A DNA stretch of 26,650 bases. Origin: Lysobacterales bacterium UBA2790. GTDB lineage: Bacteria > Pseudomonadota > Gammaproteobacteria > Xanthomonadales > Xanthomonadaceae. The notes under the pieces were generated by a model. The model did not search any database. It saw only the letters and a program-made list of their open reading frames with translations, and was not told the origin of the DNA. The position numbers and the translations under genes were made by a program. Below are positions 23,758-26,650 of the stretch, piece by piece. The stretch covers positions 5,697-32,346 of the forward strand of contig DEHW01000043.1 of the NCBI GenBank assembly GCA_002352135.1, in the 5' to 3' direction. Positions within the stretch are counted from its first letter, which is position 1, and each line of letters opens with the position of its first letter.

Positions 23758-26650
23758 TCAGGCGTGCGACAGCATCCAGCGCAACTGCTCGTGGATCGCC
23801 GAACTGAGACTGCGCAGCTCGCTTAAACGCAGCTCGGCTTCAATGGCCTTACCAGAACGGGTCAATTCGAGCAGCTCATGCGCCAACTCGTGCAAGACCT
23901 GATGCATTGCAGTCAACACATCCCCCGAATTGAACTGCGCCAATTGTTCCGACGACACCTGGTCCAGCCAGCGTCCAAAGCGACAGGCATGGGGATCCAG
24001 TTCGGGCGCCCCGGACTGTTCACCACGGACGAATTTCTCCACCTGATTGACCCACGCGCGATGTTCCGCTTCGGCGAACAGGACGCCCATCTGCTCGCGG
24101 GGCAAAGCTCTGCGCGCGGCCCACATGGGGTTCAAGGCCCAGGTCGCCTGCCAGCTCAGAATGTCCTGCGCGGGCATCGGCGGTGCGATGGCAAACCCCT
24201 GACCAAGTTCGCAACCCAGCAGTAAGAGCAGCTCGCCGTGCGCGATGCTTTCGACGCCTTCGGCAATGACCTGGCGTCGAAAAGAGGCTCCCAGATTGAT
24301 CACACTGTCGATGATGGCCAGATCATCCAGATCACTCAACATATCGCGGGTGAAGCCACTATCGATCTTCACACTCGCCGAAGGCAGCGCCTTCAGGTAG
24401 GTCATCGACGAATAGCCGGTACCGAAATCATCGATGGCGAACTTCACGCCCAGCGCACGACAACTTTCGAGCACCTCGCCGGCAGAGCGCAGACCTATCA
24501 AGGCACTGCTTTCGAGAATCTCGATCTCAAGCATGTCCCGGGGCAGATCCGGGTAGTGCGCAATGGCGGCGGCCAGATCGTCGACGAAACTGGCACGCAT
24601 CAACTGACGCGCGCTGATGTTGACACTGACTGCAATCGGGTTGCCAGCGCGATGCCACGCCTGCATCTGCTGCAAGGCATTGCAGATCACCCAGCGTCCG
24701 ATGTCGAGCTCCAGTTCGCTGTTATCGGCCATCGCGAGGAAGGCGGCGGGCAATAGCAACCCTTGTTCGGGATGCTGCCAGCGAATCAAGGCCTCCACGC
24801 CAACCAGCTCGCCAGTTCGCATATTGACCTTGGGCTGGTAGTAGAGGCGCAATTCGTTCTTATGCAGGGCTGCCTGCAGTCGCTCGCGACTCTGCTGCGT
24901 GCCACGCACACGCCGGTCCTGCTCCAGGTCAAAGAACAGCCAAGCGTTCTTGCCTCCCTGCTTGGCCTGGTACATCGCATGATCAGCCTGACGCAATAGG
25001 GTATCGCCGTCGACATCCTCGTGCTGCGGATACACCGTGATACCCAGACTCGCTGTCACTGCCAGCTCGACGGCACTGATCGTTACCGGCTGCGCCGCGG
25101 CATCCAGCAAGCGCTGCAGAATCGGCGCGAGTTGTTCGACGTCCACAACATCCACGATCACCGCAACGAACTCGTCGCCACCGACCCGCGCCAAGGTGTC
25201 CTGGCTGCGCAACGCGCCCTGCATGTGCTCTGAAACGATGGCGAGAAACTGGTCCCCCGCGACGTGCCCGTGTTCGTCGTTGATCGCTTTGAAACCATCC
25301 AGGTCGATGTAGACCACGGCCAGCCATTGCCCACTGTACCGCGCAAGGCGCATTGCCTGACGCAGGCGGTCCGCCAGCAGCACCCGGTTCGGCAGATTGG
25401 TCAGGGAATCGTAGTAGGCAACGCGCTGCAGACGGATCTCGTGCTCCTTCAGCGCGGTGATGTCGGAAAACAGCGCGAGATAGCGCTGCACCCGACCTTC
25501 GTCGTCATGAATGGCGCTGATGGTGAGCATCTCAGCGTAGGCCTCACCGGATTTGCGACGATTCCACACTTCGCCGGACCAGTAACCGTCCTGCTTCAGA
25601 GCACGCCACATCGCCGCGTAGAAATCCGGTCCCTGCCGCCCGGATTGAAGTAGGCGGGGATTCTTGCCCAGCACCTCCTCGCGGCTGTAGCCCGTGATCA
25701 GGCTGAACGCTTCATTGACGTCTTCAATATCGCCCTTGGCGTCGGTGATCAGAATGCCTTCACGCGAATAAGTGAACACACTGGCCGCCACGTGCAGGCG
25801 GCGCTCCGCCGCACGAACCGCAGAGACATCGGCAATGTCGCCGACGTAGCGCTCGACTTCACCACTGGCGCCGCGCACGGCGGTGATGGTAATCAGCGCC
25901 TCGTACTCGCTACTGTCCTTGCGCACCGCGGGATACTCACCGCGCCAGAAACCCTGTTGAGCGAGTGCCTTCTCGACAACGCGGTCAATTCCCTCTGGAA
26001 GCGGCTTCTTCACCAGCAACAAGGGATGCCGCCCCTGCACATCAGCCAGGGTATAGCCGCTGATCCGGGTGAATGCCGGGTTGACGGCGATGATATGCCG
26101 CCGCGCATCGGTGACCACGATAGCTTCGTTGCTGGCATTGAAAACCGAGGCCTGGATCCGCTGCGCCTGCAGGTCATCCAAGCGCTGCTGAATCACCTGA
26201 CGCTGACGTCGATAAAAATTGAACAAGAGAAGAAACACCAGCAGGGCCGTCAGCCCCGCCAACGCAAGCAAGCTACGGATTTCACTCCACCATCCCCGCC
26301 AAACCCGATCCGCGTTGAGATCCACACGGACTGAGGACGGGTATTCCATGGAGACAGCCATTGCCCAGGGCGACCACATTTGGCGCGCGTACGCTTCTTC
26401 TGGACTGTGCAGGACTTTTTCGTCAGTTCTGGAGCCCGCACGCGCCAAGTTCCCGCTATCCAACAACACCACGCCGTCCAGTCGGTACCAGACCAGATTC
26501 GCGCCGATCGCTTCCAGCCGTTGCGCAAACTGCGCAATGAAATAATCCGGATTGAACGCCACCAGGAGCGTCAACGCCTGTTCGCCCAGCCGAATCGTGC
26601 GCGTCATCGGGATCAGCCATGGCTGACGCACATCCAGCGGCGCGCCCCCC
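23758..26650 (-). CDS. Membrane PAS-PAS-GGDEF-EAL-CZB cyclic-di-GMP protein (5' end outside window)
   Basis: The frame is open to the right edge; about 963 residues are visible. In order they are the end of a periplasmic PDC/Cache-like sensor (to about residue 125), a membrane helix LLALAGLTALLVFLLLFNFY, two PAS domains (about 165-275 and 280-400), a GGDEF domain with intact RVGGDEF (25168-25182), an EAL domain with EAL (24787-24795), DDFGTGYSS and VKID, and a C-terminal CZB zinc-binding domain with AEHRAWV, ACRFGRW and HQVLHELAH. GGDEF makes and EAL degrades c-di-GMP; both sets of motifs look intact. CZB domains bind zinc through three His and one Cys, and in E. coli DgcZ zinc inhibits the cyclase. 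The Q of AEGVETxxQ is replaced by H. lysAC follows after 117 bases. Confidence 0.92.
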   Translation of the reverse strand, partial: GGAPLDVRQPWLIPMTRTIRLGEQALTLLVAFNPDYFIAQFAQRLEAIGANLVWYRLDGVVLLDSGNLARAGSRTDEKVLHSPEEAYARQMWSPWAMAVSMEYPSSVRVDLNADRVWRGWWSEIRSLLALAGLTALLVFLLLFNFYRRQRQVIQQRLDDLQAQRIQASVFNASNEAIVVTDARRHIIAVNPAFTRISGYTLADVQGRHPLLLVKKPLPEGIDRVVEKALAQQGFWRGEYPAVRKDSSEYEALITITAVRGASGEVERYVGDIADVSAVRAAERRLHVAASVFTYSREGILITDAKGDIEDVNEAFSLITGYSREEVLGKNPRLLQSGRQGPDFYAAMWRALKQDGYWSGEVWNRRKSGEAYAEMLTISAIHDDEGRVQRYLALFSDITALKEHEIRLQRVAYYDSLTNLPNRVLLADRLRQAMRLARYSGQWLAVVYIDLDGFKAINDEHGHVAGDQFLAIVSEHMQGALRSQDTLARVGGDEFVAVIVDVVDVEQLAPILQRLLDAAAQPVTISAVELAVTASLGITVYPQHEDVDGDTLLRQADHAMYQAKQGGKNAWLFFDLEQDRRVRGTQQSRERLQAALHKNELRLYYQPKVNMRTGELVGVEALIRWQHPEQGLLLPAAFLAMADNSELELDIGRWVICNALQQMQAWHRAGNPIAVSVNISARQLMRASFVDDLAAAIAHYPDLPRDMLEIEILESSALIGLRSAGEVLESCRALGVKFAIDDFGTGYSSMTYLKALPSASVKIDSGFTRDMLSDLDDLAIIDSVINLGASFRRQVIAEGVESIAHGELLLLLGCELGQGFAIAPPMPAQDILSWQATWALNPMWAARRALPREQMGVLFAEAEHRAWVNQVEKFVRGEQSGAPELDPHACRFGRWLDQVSSEQLAQFNSGDVLTAMHQVLHELAHELLELTRSGKAIEAELRLSELRSLSSAIHEQLRWMLSHA

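Noticed and set aside
22237..23826. 529-residue open frame opposite lysAC
   Set aside because: Antisense to the aspartate kinase half, without any family pattern.

Overview
The window looks like chromosome from a GC-rich gammaproteobacterium of the order Lysobacterales (Xanthomonadales). The main reasons are the fused aspartate kinase/diaminopimelate decarboxylase, the adjacent MurL and MurD2 genes (the L-glutamate route to peptidoglycan described in Xanthomonas oryzae), a large TonB-dependent receptor and a gspA-gspB pair. Family and genus cannot be fixed from sequence reading alone. Coding density is high and the longest stretch without a gene is about 280 bases. I see no tRNA, rRNA, CRISPR array, insertion sequence or phage gene.

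Layout. 1-507 (+): the 3' end of a type I restriction-modification methylase gene (hsdM), convergent with the next block. 558-7488 (-): a tightly packed nine-gene run read right to left: pssA (phosphatidylserine synthase), a GAF-PP2C phosphatase-HATPase fusion, a STAS protein, an MlaE-type permease, an MlaF-type ATPase, an MlaD/MCE protein, a PqiC-like lipoprotein, a likely holD, and rimI. Most junctions overlap by 1 to 4 bases. The run joins phospholipid synthesis, phospholipid transport and a partner-switching regulator whose probable target is the STAS subunit. 7709-14361 (+): a DUF4124 envelope protein, proS, gspA, gspB, a rhomboid protease, a DUF1820 protein and a NYN-domain protein. A strong bidirectional terminator follows.

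14429-18000 (-): gapA, with a palindrome over its promoter, and a TonB-dependent receptor with its own terminator and a plausible promoter. 18281-26650 (-): a membrane PAS-PAS-GGDEF-EAL-CZB c-di-GMP protein (its 5' end lies beyond the window), then lysAC, murL and murD2. The last three overlap by 8 and 20 bases. LysAC carries the first and last steps of lysine synthesis and so controls flux through meso-diaminopimelate, while MurD2 and MurL supply the preceding D-glutamate stem residue by ligating L-glutamate and then epimerising it.

The most noteworthy system is the pssA/partner-switch/Mla-Pqi hybrid operon. I know the separate parts but not a characterised system in which a phosphatase-kinase fusion sits between lipid synthesis and an MCE transporter. 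The MurD2-MurL pair is established biology that automatic annotation often mislabels.
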